Source: Pseudomonadota bacterium
Lineage (GTDB): Bacteria > Pseudomonadota > Alphaproteobacteria > Rhizobiales > Rhizobiaceae
DNA: 64,000 nt
NCBI GenBank assembly: GCA_023451735.1
Contig: JAEXYH010000078.1
Span: 1-64,000 of the forward strand
Direction: 5' to 3'
A program made the position numbers and the translations under genes. Shown here one piece after another: positions 39,632 to 49,889 of this stretch (the first letter of the stretch is position 1; every line of letters starts with the position of its first letter). The notes below the pieces were generated by a model, which was not told the DNA's origin, did no database searches, and saw nothing but the letters and a program-made list of their open reading frames with translations.

Positions 39632-39949
39632 ATGTGGACAAGACATCACAAACAGAGAAAGTTTGGCCGTTTCATCCTGCCTGCCATCACAGTCGCATTT
39701 CTCTCCTATTTCGGCTATCATTCGATCCATGGTGATCTCGGTCTGATCGCCACCGAGGAATTCGAGAAGCAGCGTATTGCGCGCAGCAGCGAGCTCTCAG
39801 CGCTGACCGCCAAGCGGGAAGCGCTGGAGCGTCAGGTTCATCTGATGAGTGACGGCTCACTCGATAAAGACATGCTCGATGAAATTGCGCGTTATCAATT
39901 AAATGTCTCCCGGCCGGACGAAATAGTCATATTTAACAATTATTTCTGA
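39632..39949 (+). CDS. FtsB/DivIC-like septum formation initiator protein
   Basis: This is a 105-residue bitopic protein. A basic N-terminus (MWTRHHKQRKFGRF) is followed by one transmembrane helix (ILPAITVAFLSYFGYHSI) and a coiled-coil rich in Leu/Ala/Glu (EFEKQRIARSSELSALTAKR), then a short C-terminal region (YQLNVSRPDEIVIF). This is the FtsB/DivIC layout; position between eno and the PDH genes is conserved in rhizobia and many other proteobacteria. It would join the divisome with FtsL and FtsQ. The ATG at 39632 is chosen over an upstream in-frame start because it precedes the basic/TM topology directly. Confidence 0.88.
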   Translation: MWTRHHKQRKFGRFILPAITVAFLSYFGYHSIHGDLGLIATEEFEKQRIARSSELSALTAKREALERQVHLMSDGSLDKDMLDEIARYQLNVSRPDEIVIFNNYF

Positions 39950-39979
39950 GTTAACTGAATTTCGGTTAACTCGTTTTTT
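39948..39979 (+). terminator. Intrinsic terminator overlapping the ftsB-like stop codon
   Basis: An 8-bp perfect stem (39948-39955 with 39965-39972) starts within the TGA stop at 39947-39949 and ends in G followed by T6. Confidence 0.85.
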
Positions 39980-40141
39980 GTTATTTATTTCAGTGACTTG
40001 TGCGGAATGAGAGCCATGCAAATATGTCATTGCTGGGGCGCGTTTTCTTCCCTATGTTAGCTGCAGAAACCTGAGCGGGTTGTGGCGCGCATGCGTTCGC
40101 CTCGATGCCGTTCTTTCAATGCAGCACATAGGGAGGGATCG

Positions 40142-41200
40142 ATGGCGCAAACCAAATCCGCGTCTGCATCCGGCCGCAAGCCAGCGGCAAAATCTGCCAG
40201 CAAAACAGTCTCGAAGGAATTCACCGGCAAGAACACGCCGGAATTCGGCAAGGACGATGATCTGCACGCGTATCGCGAGATGCTGCTGATCCGTCGTTTC
40301 GAAGAGAAGGCCGGCCAGCTCTATGGCATGGGCTTCATCGGCGGTTTTTGCCACCTCTACATCGGCCAGGAAGCTGTCGTCGTCGGCATGCAGATGGCTC
40401 AGCAGGAAGGCGACCAGGTCATCACGGCCTATCGTGACCACGGTCACATGCTTGCCTGCGGCATGAGCCCGCGCGGGGTGATGGCGGAACTGACCGGGCG
40501 TCAGGGCGGCTTGTCGAAGGGCAAGGGCGGCTCGATGCATATGTTCTCCAAGGAAAAGCATTTCTACGGCGGCCACGGCATCGTCGGCGCGCAGGTGTCG
40601 CTCGGCACCGGTCTCGCTTTCGCCAATTCCTACCGTAACAATGACAGCGTTTCTGTTGCCTATTTCGGCGATGGCGCTGCCAACCAGGGTCAGGTCTACG
40701 AGAGCTTCAACATGGCTGCTCTCTGGAAGCTCCCGATCATCTACATCGTCGAGAACAACCGTTATGCGATGGGTACTTCGACCGCTCGCGCAACCGCGCA
40801 GTCGAACTATTCGATGCGCGGCGTCGGCTTCGGCATCCCGGGTGTCCAGGTGGACGGCATGGATGTTCGCGCCGTCAAGGCTGCCGCTGACGAGGCGCTC
40901 GCCCACTGCCGCGCCGGCAAGGGTCCGATCATTCTCGAAATGCTGACCTATCGTTACCGTGGTCACTCCATGTCCGACCCGGCAAAGTACCGCTCCAAGG
41001 AAGAAGTGCAGAAGATGCGCTCGGAGCAGGATCCGATCGAACAGGTTCGCAACCGTCTGCTCGAAAAGGGTTGGGCAAGCGAGGACGAACTGAAGGCGAT
41101 CGACAAGGATATCCGCGATATCGTGACCGATAGCGCCGACTTCGCCCAGAACGATCCGGAGCCGGATGCATCCGAGCTCTACACCGATATCCTGCTCTAA
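40142..41200 (+). CDS. pdhA: PdhA, pyruvate dehydrogenase E1 alpha subunit
   Basis: This is a 352-residue thiamine-diphosphate enzyme subunit. The Ala/Lys-rich N-terminus precedes [19 protein letters not shown], and the ThDP motif runs from the GDGAANQGQ segment to [12 protein letters not shown]. The phosphorylation-loop region [19 protein letters not shown] is also present. With PdhB it decarboxylates pyruvate and transfers acetyl to lipoyl groups. ATG at 40142 has AGGGAGG upstream; an earlier in-frame ATG is not conserved. pdhB follows after 20 bp. Confidence 0.97.
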   Translation: MAQTKSASASGRKPAAKSASKTVSKEFTGKNTPEFGKDDDLHAYREMLLIRRFEEKAGQLYGMGFIGGFCHLYIGQEAVVVGMQMAQQEGDQVITAYRDHGHMLACGMSPRGVMAELTGRQGGLSKGKGGSMHMFSKEKHFYGGHGIVGAQVSLGTGLAFANSYRNNDSVSVAYFGDGAANQGQVYESFNMAALWKLPIIYIVENNRYAMGTSTARATAQSNYSMRGVGFGIPGVQVDGMDVRAVKAAADEALAHCRAGKGPIILEMLTYRYRGHSMSDPAKYRSKEEVQKMRSEQDPIEQVRNRLLEKGWASEDELKAIDKDIRDIVTDSADFAQNDPEPDASELYTDILL

Positions 41201-41220
41201 GCGCGGGGAGGAAAGAACCT

Positions 41221-42627
<1,407 letters not shown>

Positions 42628-42642
42628 GGGAAGGGTGATAGG

Positions 42643-43992
42643 ATGCCTATCAACATCACCATGCCTGCCCTTTCTCCGACCATGGAAGAGGGCAACCTCG
42701 CCAAGTGGCTGGTCAAGGAAGGCGACAAGGTCAAGTCCGGCGACGTGATCGCCGAGATCGAAACCGACAAGGCGACGATGGAAGTCGAGGCCGTCGACGA
42801 GGGCGTAATTGCCAAGATCGTCGTCCCGGCCGGTACCGAAGCGGTCAAGGTCAATGCCCTGATCGCCATCATTGCCGAAGAAGGCGAAGACGTTGCGGCC
42901 GCTGCTGCCGGTGCGGGTTCCGCGCCGAAGGCAGAGGCGCCGAAGGCGGAAGCCGCAAAGGCTGAAACTGCTTCGCAAGCTCCGAAGGCCGAGAAGCCGG
43001 TCACCGACGCTGCTCCGGCACCGTCGACACCGGCTCCGAAGGCGGATGGCAAGCGCGTGTTCTCTTCGCCGCTCGCCCGTCGTCTGGCCAAGGAAGCTGG
43101 TCTCGATCTGTCCGCCGTCACCGGCACCGGCCCGCACGGCCGTGTCGTCAAGGCGGATGTCGAGAAGGCTGCCGCCGGCGGTGCCAAGGCTGCTCCGGCC
43201 GCCGCACAGTCTGCTGCACCTGCTCCTGCCCTTGCCAAGGGGGCGTCGGACGAAAGCACGCTCAAGCTGTTTGCGGAAGGCTCCTACGAGCTTCTGCCGC
43301 ATGACGGCATGCGCAAGACGATCGCCGCCCGCCTCACAGAGTCCACCCAGACGGTTCCGTCCTACACGGTATCGATGGATTGCGAACTCGATGCGCTTCT
43401 TGCGCTGCGTGCCGAGATCAACAAGTCGGCTCCGGTGAAGAAGACCGAAAAGGGCGAAGTCCCGGCCTTCAAGCTGTCGGTCAACGACTTCATCATCAAG
43501 GCGATGGCTCTGGCTCTGCGCGACGTTCCGATGGCGAACGCCTCCTGGACTTCGACCGCCCGCGTGCTGCACAAGCATTCCGACGTCGGCGTTGCCGTTT
43601 CGATCCCGGACGGTCTGATCACGCCGATCGTCCGCAAGGCCGAAACCAAGGCTCTGTCGGTCATCTCCAACGAGGTGAAGGACATGGCCAAACGCGCCCG
43701 CGACAAGAAGCTGAAGCCGGAAGAATACCAGGGTGGCACGACTTCCGTGTCCAACCTCGGCATGTTCGGCGTTTCGTCGTTCACCTCGATCGTCAACCTG
43801 CCGCAGGCCTCGATCGTGTCGATCGGCGCCGGCGTCGAGAAGCCTGTCGTCCGTAACGGCAAGCTCGAAGTGGGTACTGTGATGTCGGCGACCTTCGCCT
43901 TCGACCACCGTGTCATCGACGGCGCGCTCGGTGCGGAACTTGCGTCCGCCTTCAAGCGCTACATCGAAAACCCGATGTCGATGCTGGTCTAA
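42643..43992 (+). CDS. pdhC: PdhC, dihydrolipoamide acetyltransferase (E2)
   Basis: This is 449 residues: one lipoyl domain (1-80, Lys43 in [11 protein letters not shown]), an Ala/Pro/Lys linker, the peripheral subunit-binding domain ([20 protein letters not shown], about 142-175), a second linker and the catalytic acetyltransferase domain with the active-site [14 protein letters not shown] near the C-terminus. It forms the PDH core and passes acetyl to CoA. Because E1 beta also carries a lipoyl domain, this E2 needs only one. Confidence 0.97.
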   Translation: MPINITMPALSPTMEEGNLAKWLVKEGDKVKSGDVIAEIETDKATMEVEAVDEGVIAKIVVPAGTEAVKVNALIAIIAEEGEDVAAAAAGAGSAPKAEAPKAEAAKAETASQAPKAEKPVTDAAPAPSTPAPKADGKRVFSSPLARRLAKEAGLDLSAVTGTGPHGRVVKADVEKAAAGGAKAAPAAAQSAAPAPALAKGASDESTLKLFAEGSYELLPHDGMRKTIAARLTESTQTVPSYTVSMDCELDALLALRAEINKSAPVKKTEKGEVPAFKLSVNDFIIKAMALALRDVPMANASWTSTARVLHKHSDVGVAVSIPDGLITPIVRKAETKALSVISNEVKDMAKRARDKKLKPEEYQGGTTSVSNLGMFGVSSFTSIVNLPQASIVSIGAGVEKPVVRNGKLEVGTVMSATFAFDHRVIDGALGAELASAFKRYIENPMSMLV

Positions 43993-44010
43993 CGGCAAAA
44001 GGACGGCGGG

Positions 44011-44649
44011 ATGAGGACCGTTCTCTGCTTCGGCGACAGTCTCACCTGGGGGTATGACCCCGAAGGGCCGGGACGGCATGCTTTCGAGGATCGCTGGCCA
44101 AGCGTCCTCGGGGCAGCCCTCGGGCCTGATGTGACGGTGATTGCCGAAGGATTGAACGGCCGCACGACCGGCTATGACGATCACCTGGCCGATTGTGATC
44201 GCAACGGTGTGAAGAACCTGCCGACGGTGCTTCACACCCATATGCCGCTTGATCTCGTTGTCATCATGCTCGGCACCAATGATATGAAGCCGGCGATTGC
44301 CGGGACCGCTTATGCGGCCCGCGCCGGCGTGCAGAGGCTCGTGGGGCTGATCCGTCACCACGAGTATTCGTTCGATTACGATGCGCCGGAAATTCTGATC
44401 GTTTCACCGCCACCACTGTGTGAAACGGCAGACCCGGTGTTCTCGGCGATCTTCCGCGACGGTGTCGAGGAATCGGCCATGCTCGCGTCGCTCTACCGCG
44501 ACCTTGCCGATGATCTCGGCTGCGGTTTCTTCGATGCAGGGTCGGTTGCCCGTACCAGTCCGATTGATGGCGTACACCTGACAACCGAGGGTACTCGGGC
44601 AATTGGTCGCGGTCTGGAGCCGATCGTTCGAATGATGCTTGGCCTTTGA
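44011..44649 (+). CDS. SGNH/GDSL family hydrolase (arylesterase-like)
   Basis: This is 212 residues. Block I LCFGDSLTWGYDPEG gives nucleophile Ser10, MLGTNDMKP gives the block III Asn, and the C-terminal DGVHLTTEG gives Asp186 and His189 of the triad. There is no signal peptide. Related proteins are acyl-CoA thioesterases/arylesterases. It follows pdhC after 18 bp in the PDH operon, an arrangement I recall from other rhizobia. A thioesterase role on acyl-CoA or acyl-lipoyl esters is possible but unproven. Confidence 0.87.
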   Translation: MRTVLCFGDSLTWGYDPEGPGRHAFEDRWPSVLGAALGPDVTVIAEGLNGRTTGYDDHLADCDRNGVKNLPTVLHTHMPLDLVVIMLGTNDMKPAIAGTAYAARAGVQRLVGLIRHHEYSFDYDAPEILIVSPPPLCETADPVFSAIFRDGVEESAMLASLYRDLADDLGCGFFDAGSVARTSPIDGVHLTTEGTRAIGRGLEPIVRMMLGL

Positions 44650-44719
44650 TCTGGATCAACGGAGGTAAAATTAGGCGGACCTAACTTGGAACTTTCCTAA
44701 CGTAAAAGGGACGTTGACC

Positions 44720-44992
44720 ATGTCTGGTACGCTGCATGAATTGGCCGCAGAATTTCCGGATTTCAGGGCGCTTGTGCGCCATCTTCAGCAAACGGATGGG
44801 CACTTTGCCCGGCTTTGCAGGAGCTATGAGGATCTGAGCCGGAGAGTTCACTTGGCCGAGAAACGCAACGAGCCCGCAGGCGATGCCATGCTCATCGACA
44901 TGTGCAAACAGCGCAGGCAGCTCAAGGAAGAAATCTACGGGATGCTGGTTCAACCTGAACCGGACGCTGAAGTGATCAAGCTGGCGGTATGA
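44720..44992 (+). CDS. DUF465 (YdcH-like) small protein
   Basis: This is a 90-residue, highly charged, probably helical-hairpin protein. It contains LHELAAEFPDFRALVRHLQQ, RLCRSYEDLSRRVHLAEKR and CKQRRQLKEEIYGML, the normal DUF465/YdcH pattern. Function is unknown in the family. The ATG at 44720 is preferred to a TTG two codons before; AAAGGG lies upstream. It sits between the SGNH hydrolase and lpdA and is probably cotranscribed with them. Confidence 0.83.
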   Translation: MSGTLHELAAEFPDFRALVRHLQQTDGHFARLCRSYEDLSRRVHLAEKRNEPAGDAMLIDMCKQRRQLKEEIYGMLVQPEPDAEVIKLAV

Positions 44993-45069
44993 CGCCAGAC
45001 GCTTCCATCCCGTGAAGACCTGAAGGCCTTGGGCCTTGGGTCCTGTAGAAACGAGGATTGGAAGCGCTC

Positions 45070-46515
45070 ATGTCCAACGCTTATGACGTTATTGTAATCG
45101 GCTCCGGCCCTGGTGGTTATATAGCTGCAATCAGGGCTTCGCAGCTCGGGATGAAGGTCGCCGTCGTCGAACGCGAACATCTTGCCGGCATTTGCTCCAA
45201 CTGGGGCTGCATCCCGACCAAGGCGCTGCTTCGCACTGCCGACGTGCTGCACACTGCCACTCACGCCAAGGATTACGGCCTGACGCTGGAAGGCTCGATC
45301 AAGCCGGACGTCAAGGCGATCGTTGCCCGTTCTCGTGGAATTGCCGCGCGCATGAACAACGGTGTCGGCTTCCTGTTCAAGAAGAACAAGGTCGACATCA
45401 TCTGGGGCGAAGCCAAGATCACCAAGCCGGGCGAAATTGTCGTCGGCAAGTCTTCCAAGCCTGTCGTTCAGCCGCAGGGTCCGGTGCCGAAGAACACGCT
45501 GGGCGAGGGGACCTATACCGCCAAGCACATCATCGTCGCCACCGGCGCCCGTCCGCGCGCCCTGCCGGGCATCGAGCCGGATGGCAAGCTGATCTGGACC
45601 TATTTCGAAGCCATGAAGCCGGAAGAGTTGCCGAAGTCGCTGCTGGTCATGGGCTCGGGCGCCATCGGCATCGAATTCGCCTCCTTCTATCGCACCATGG
45701 GCGTCGACGTCACCGTCGTCGAAATCATGAGCCAGGTCATGCCGGTCGAAGATGCGGAAATCTCCGCCTTTGCCAAGAAGCAGTTCGAAAAACAGGGCAT
45801 CAAGATCCATCTGGAAGCCAAGGTCGCTAAGGTGGAGAAGGGCGCAAACTCGGTCACCGCCACGATCGAAAAGAAGGACGGTTCGTCGGAGAAGATTACG
45901 GCTGACCGCATGATCTCGGCTGTCGGCGTGCAGGCGAACATCGAAAACATCGGGCTGGAAGCTGCCGGCGTGAAGACCGAGCGTGGCTTCATCGTCATCG
46001 ACGGTTACGGCAAGACCAACGTCAACGGCATCTACGCGATCGGCGACGTTGCCGGTGGCCCGCTGCTGGCCCACAAGGCCGAGCATGAAGCCGTCGTCTG
46101 CGTCGAAAAGATCGCCGGCCTGCCGAACGTGCATCCGACCGACAAGGGCAAGATCCCGGGCTGCACCTATTGCAACCCGCAGGTCGCCTCGGTTGGTCTG
46201 ACTGAAGCCAAGGCGAAGGAACAGGGCCGCGACATCCGCGTTGGCCGCTTCTCCTTTGCCGCAAACGGCAAGGCCGTGGCGCTCGGCGAAGACCAGGGCA
46301 TGGTCAAGACGATCTTCGACAAGAAGACCGGCGAGCTGCTCGGCGCCCACATGGTCGGTGCGGAAGTTACCGAACTGATCCAGGGTTTTGTCGTCGCCAT
46401 GAACCTCGAGACGACCGAAGAAGACCTGATGCACACGATCTTCCCGCATCCGACCATTTCGGAATCGATGAAGGAAAGCGTGCTCGACGCCTATGGGCGC
46501 GTTCTGAACGCTTGA
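45070..46515 (+). CDS. lpdA: Dihydrolipoyl dehydrogenase (E3) of the PDH cluster
   Basis: This is a 481-residue FAD disulfide oxidoreductase that reoxidises dihydrolipoyl groups with NAD+. FAD motif VIGSGPGGYIAA at residues 9-20; redox disulfide Cys42-Cys47 in AGICSNWGCIPTK; NAD-binding VMGSGAIGIEFASFY; FAD motif YAIGDVAGGPLLAHKAEHEA; interface His/Glu in FPHPTISE. The CSNWGC active site differs from the common CLNVGC of E3 enzymes and marks the PDH-linked E3 lineage of alphaproteobacteria. ATG 45070 is chosen: an in-frame TTG at 45058 adds four residues only. Confidence 0.95.
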   Translation: MSNAYDVIVIGSGPGGYIAAIRASQLGMKVAVVEREHLAGICSNWGCIPTKALLRTADVLHTATHAKDYGLTLEGSIKPDVKAIVARSRGIAARMNNGVGFLFKKNKVDIIWGEAKITKPGEIVVGKSSKPVVQPQGPVPKNTLGEGTYTAKHIIVATGARPRALPGIEPDGKLIWTYFEAMKPEELPKSLLVMGSGAIGIEFASFYRTMGVDVTVVEIMSQVMPVEDAEISAFAKKQFEKQGIKIHLEAKVAKVEKGANSVTATIEKKDGSSEKITADRMISAVGVQANIENIGLEAAGVKTERGFIVIDGYGKTNVNGIYAIGDVAGGPLLAHKAEHEAVVCVEKIAGLPNVHPTDKGKIPGCTYCNPQVASVGLTEAKAKEQGRDIRVGRFSFAANGKAVALGEDQGMVKTIFDKKTGELLGAHMVGAEVTELIQGFVVAMNLETTEEDLMHTIFPHPTISESMKESVLDAYGRVLNA

Positions 46516-46540
46516 TTGCCATCCCTTGAAAGGGACAGCA

Positions 46541-46569
46541 GGCGCTTCCCATCTGTGATGGGGAGCGCC
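46541..46569 (+). repeat. 13-bp hairpin between lpdA and the GlsB-like gene
   Basis: Arms 46541-46553 and 46557-46569 pair over 13 bp with one G-U wobble and a TGT loop. No U-tract follows, so it is a candidate attenuator or 3'-end stabiliser for the PDH transcript. Confidence 0.55.
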
Positions 46570-46601
46570 GGACAAAGGTGCAAATCCTTCAGGGAGGAAT
46601 G

Positions 46602-46850
46602 ATGGAAAGCGTTGGTTGGATCGGAGCGATCATCATCGGCGGACTGGCAGGCTGGCTTGCCGGCAAGCTGATGGATATCCGCTTCGGCATCTTCATGAAC
46701 ATCATCCTGGGCATTGTCGGCTCCGTGGTCGCGATCGCCGTCCTGGGAACGTTCGATATTCCCGTGAAGGACAGCCGTCTCGGCTATTTTGTCACGGCTT
46801 TCCTTGGCGCCAGCCTTTTGCTATTCGTCGCCAAAATCGTCAGGCGCTAA
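46602..46850 (+). CDS. GlsB/YeaQ/YmgE family small membrane protein
   Basis: This is 82 residues with three hydrophobic segments, Gly-rich helix packing (WIGAIIIGGLAGWLAGKLM) and IFMNIILGIVGSVVA. It matches the transglycosylase-associated/stress-response membrane protein family. Function is unclear; family members are often induced by stress. GGGAGGA directly precedes two adjacent ATGs (46599, 46602); the second gives workable spacing. Confidence 0.85.
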   Translation: MESVGWIGAIIIGGLAGWLAGKLMDIRFGIFMNIILGIVGSVVAIAVLGTFDIPVKDSRLGYFVTAFLGASLLLFVAKIVRR

Positions 46851-46962
46851 TGTAGCAGGCGGGTACGTCATGCCGCGCAAACATTTGCCGCGGTTCATGC
46901 ATAGAGACTTTCCGAACGGACAATGTGCCTCGAAAAGACTGCGGGGCTGAAAGCAGGATCTT

Positions 46963-47937
46963 ATGGTCACCATTCTCGACAGGACCAATCTCTCCGATGA
47001 GAAGCGCGTCCGCCATCCGGAAAAGGCGCATCGGCCCGATACCGAAGTCATGCGCAAGCCGGACTGGATCCGCGTCAAGGCGCCGGTGTCGAAGGGCTAT
47101 CAGGAAACCCGCGCGATCGTTCGTGAAAACAAGCTGGTGACAGTCTGCGAAGAGGCGGGCTGTCCCAACATCGGTGAGTGCTGGGACAAGAAGCACGCCA
47201 CCTTCATGATCATGGGCGAGATCTGCACCCGCGCATGCGCGTTCTGCAATGTCGCGACCGGCAAGCCCAACCCGCTCGACATGTCCGAACCGGAAAGCGT
47301 GGCGCGCGCCGTCAAGGAAATGGGGCTGCAGCACGTAGTCATCACGTCCGTTGACCGCGACGATCTGGACGATGGTGGTGCCGAGCATTTCGAAAAGGTG
47401 ATCTGGGCGATCCGCGCCGCCTCTCCGCTGACGACGATCGAGATCCTGACGCCGGACTTTCTCAAAAAGCCGGGTGCGCTTGAACGCGTTGTCGCGGCCA
47501 AGCCGGATGTCTTTAACCACAATATGGAAACTGTGCCCGGCAACTACCTGACGGTTCGTCCCGGCGCCCGCTATTTCCACTCCGTTCGCCTGCTGCAGCG
47601 GGTGAAGGAGCTTGATCCTACCATGTTCACCAAGTCCGGTATCATGGTCGGCCTCGGCGAAGAGCGTAATGAAGTGCTGCAGCTGATGGATGACCTGAGG
47701 ACGGCGGATGTCGACTTCCTGACGATAGGCCAGTACCTGCAGCCGACGCGCAAGCATCATAAGGTCGAGAAATTCGTTACGCCGGAAGAATTCAAGTCCT
47801 ACGAGACGGTCGCCTATTCGAAGGGCTTCCTGATGGTCTCGTCGAGCCCTCTCACGCGTTCGTCCCACCATGCCGGTGACGATTTTGCCCGCCTGCGGGC
47901 AGCGCGCGAGAAGAAGCTGCTGGCTGCCGCCGAATAG
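46963..47937 (+). CDS. lipA: Lipoyl synthase
   Basis: This is a 324-residue radical SAM enzyme that inserts two sulfurs into octanoyl groups on lipoyl domains, including those of PdhB and PdhC. Auxiliary cluster cysteines are Cys62, Cys67 and Cys73 ([12 protein letters not shown]); the radical SAM CxxxCxxC is Cys88, Cys92 and Cys95 (ICTRACAFC). The C-terminal [15 protein letters not shown] contains the RSS motif serine that contacts the auxiliary cluster. The operon logic (pdh genes, then lipA, then ratA) is conserved in rhizobia. Confidence 0.98.
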   Translation: MVTILDRTNLSDEKRVRHPEKAHRPDTEVMRKPDWIRVKAPVSKGYQETRAIVRENKLVTVCEEAGCPNIGECWDKKHATFMIMGEICTRACAFCNVATGKPNPLDMSEPESVARAVKEMGLQHVVITSVDRDDLDDGGAEHFEKVIWAIRAASPLTTIEILTPDFLKKPGALERVVAAKPDVFNHNMETVPGNYLTVRPGARYFHSVRLLQRVKELDPTMFTKSGIMVGLGEERNEVLQLMDDLRTADVDFLTIGQYLQPTRKHHKVEKFVTPEEFKSYETVAYSKGFLMVSSSPLTRSSHHAGDDFARLRAAREKKLLAAAE

Positions 47938-47958
47938 GGCGGCAACCTGTCTCAGTCG

Positions 47959-48144
47959 TTATTCGGCTGCTTCAACCTTGGGTCGCTTGTCCTGGCCGTG
48001 TCTGCGTTCACGCAGCGTACCTTTGTGCCCGCGTGCCTCGCCCTTTGCCATTTCGATGAAATAGGCGAGCACCGGCATGCCGTTCATATCTGCAAGCTGC
48101 TTTGCTGATTCGAGCAGCTTTATCATCTGTGCGAAATCGTCCAT
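47959..48144 (-). CDS. Small hypothetical protein
   Basis: This is 61 residues: MDDFAQMIKLLESAKQLADM, then a short hydrophobic stretch (PVLAYFIEMA), then a basic tail (GHKGTLRERRHGQDKRPKVEAAE). No strong ribosome-binding site is seen. Antiparallel to lipA with 21 bp between stops. The coding look (amphipathic helix then basic tail) supports a real gene, but I do not recognise a family. Confidence 0.6.
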   Translation of the reverse strand: MDDFAQMIKLLESAKQLADMNGMPVLAYFIEMAKGEARGHKGTLRERRHGQDKRPKVEAAE

Positions 48145-48331
48145 GGGTATGCGTCTTTCGGATAGATAGATCTTATGAATGTTGCAACGCACCAATATAG
48201 GGCTGATTGCGATCTTGGAATACTGCAACCAAGCTACGTCACATTAAATTTCTTTAACTTGAAATTGCTTAAACTGGAAGTGTGCGCTGCGACAAAATGA
48301 CCGTGATCGATATCCTGGAGGGGTGAGTGGC

Positions 48332-48892
48332 ATGCTCGCTATGGATGTAAAGGAGAGTGTGGAGGCTCTTCGGGAGGCCGATCGGATCCTTGTGGTCGGC
48401 TGTTCTGGTGGCGGCAAATCGACGCTTTCGCGGCGGGTAAGCGCTCATCTCGAACTAAGTTACATTTCCATGGATCGGGATTTCTACTGGCTTCCAGGCT
48501 GGGTAAAACGAGATCGATCCACGACACGCCGCCTGATCAAAGACGCCGTTGCAGCGAGCCGCTGGCTAATGGATGGTACGGGATCTTCCAGCTTCGATCT
48601 CCGGATGCCGAGGGCCGGTTTCATTATCTGGGTGCGGATGCCGCGCTGGCTTTGTCTGTGGGGCGTCCTTTCGCGAAGCATTCGCCATCTGGGCCGAACT
48701 CGGCCTGATATGGCGCCCGGATGTCCGGAACGTTTTTATGATCGCGAATTTCTCTCCTTCATCTGGAATTTCGAACGGGAAACCGCACCGCGGATCGTGG
48801 ATGGTATCTCCCGCTTCAATCCGGATTGCGGGGTCCTGACACTGACATCCCGTCGCCAGATGCGTCAGCTTCTCGATCGTCTCGGGGCTTGA
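48332..48892 (+). CDS. P-loop ATPase/kinase-like protein (FlaR-type adenylate-kinase-like)
   Basis: This is 186 residues. Walker A GCSGGGKST lies at residues 23-31, preceded by EADRILVV. The following ISMDRDFYWLPGWVKRD and WLMDGTGSSSFDLRMPRAGFIIWVRMPRW segments fit the small kinases annotated as DNA topology modulation protein FlaR. Function is unproven and likely phosphorylation of a small molecule. The ATG at 48332 has GGAGGGG 8 nt upstream; a GTG at 48323 lies inside that site. Confidence 0.78.
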   Translation: MLAMDVKESVEALREADRILVVGCSGGGKSTLSRRVSAHLELSYISMDRDFYWLPGWVKRDRSTTRRLIKDAVAASRWLMDGTGSSSFDLRMPRAGFIIWVRMPRWLCLWGVLSRSIRHLGRTRPDMAPGCPERFYDREFLSFIWNFERETAPRIVDGISRFNPDCGVLTLTSRRQMRQLLDRLGA

Positions 48893-48923
48893 TCTTCCTT
48901 AGGGCGCAGCTTAACTCCACGAC

Positions 48924-49382
48924 ATGCCAAAGTTCGAAATTCGCCGCCCGGTCAAGCACAGCCCTGAAAAGATGTACGCCCTCGTTGCGGATATCGAAAG
49001 CTATCCGGAATTCCTGCCTCTCTGCGAGGCATTAGCCATTCGCAGCCGCAAGGAGCGGGACGGCAAGACCTTGTTACTGGCCGACATGACGGTGGGCTAT
49101 AAGGCGATCAAGGAAACCTTCACCACCCAGGTGCTTCTCAATCCCGCAGAGCAGGCCATCGACGTGAAGTATATCGAAGGCCCCTTCAAATATCTCGACA
49201 ATCGCTGGCGTTTCGAGCCGCCAACGGACGGCGGGCAGGGCTGCGTCGTGCATTTCTACATCGACTATGAATTCAAGAGCATGATTCTCGGTGCGCTTAT
49301 GGGCTCGATGTTCGATCGCGCCTTCCGCATGTTCACCGATGCCTTTGAAGCGCGGGCGGACAAGATCTACGCTGCAGCCTGA
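48924..49382 (+). CDS. RatA/Coq10-like START-domain protein
   Basis: This is 152 residues of the polyketide cyclase/START family: KFEIRRPVKHSPEKMYALVADIESYPEFLPLCEAL at the N-terminus, VGYKAIKETFTTQVLL, FKYLDNRWRFEP and a C-terminal helix (MFDRAFRMFTDAFEARADKIY). Family members include the coenzyme Q-binding protein Coq10 and E. coli RatA. Adjacent lipA favours a Coq10-like role in respiration rather than a toxin. The ATG at 48924 has a weak ribosome-binding site. Confidence 0.88.
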   Translation: MPKFEIRRPVKHSPEKMYALVADIESYPEFLPLCEALAIRSRKERDGKTLLLADMTVGYKAIKETFTTQVLLNPAEQAIDVKYIEGPFKYLDNRWRFEPPTDGGQGCVVHFYIDYEFKSMILGALMGSMFDRAFRMFTDAFEARADKIYAAA

Positions 49383-49385
49383 GTA

Positions 49386-49889
49386 CTAGCTGATTCCTGC
49401 CACCTCGATCAGCATTTCAAAAGCCGTGCGCAGGGTTGCAAGGCGGATTTCGCCGCGTCCGATATCGCCGTAGCGCATCTGTCGATGCAGGATCGGGCCT
49501 GACCGATTGCGTGCAGCAATGTGTACAAGGCCAACCGGCTTTTCGGCAGAGCCGCCGCCAGGGCCTGCGATGCCGGTTACAGCGACCGCGATATCGGCCC
49601 GCGAGCGAAAGAGGGCGCCCTGCACCATCTGCAGCGCAGTCTGTTCCGATACCGCGCCGTGGGCTGCAAGCGTCGCCGCATTGACGCCCAGCAGGTCCAT
49701 CTTTGCTTCGTTCGTATAGGTGACGAAACCCCGATCGACGACTGCGGAAGAACCTGCGATCTCGGTCAGCGCGCCAGCAATCAGGCCGCCGGTGCAGGAT
49801 TCAGCCGTTGAGATCATCAGCCCTCGACTGGAGAATGCCGAGATGATCCGGCGCGCTTCATCCTCGATGTCTGCGGGAAACAGGCTCAT
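49386..49889 (-). CDS. CinA C-terminal domain protein (NMN amidohydrolase-like)
   Basis: This is a 167-residue stand-alone CinA-C domain, as in PncC. Motifs: [39 protein letters not shown] and [21 protein letters not shown]. It would deamidate nicotinamide mononucleotide in pyridine nucleotide recycling. Its start overlaps the ispDF stop in an ATGA junction, indicating an operon. Confidence 0.92.
   Translation of the reverse strand: MSLFPADIEDEARRIISAFSSRGLMISTAESCTGGLIAGALTEIAGSSAVVDRGFVTYTNEAKMDLLGVNAATLAAHGAVSEQTALQMVQGALFRSRADIAVAVTGIAGPGGGSAEKPVGLVHIAARNRSGPILHRQMRYGDIGRGEIRLATLRTAFEMLIEVAGIS

Noticed and set aside
48924..49382. Toxin-antitoxin function for the RatA-family gene
   Set aside because: No antitoxin partner is adjacent, and the lipA-linked START-domain protein fits a Coq10-like role better.
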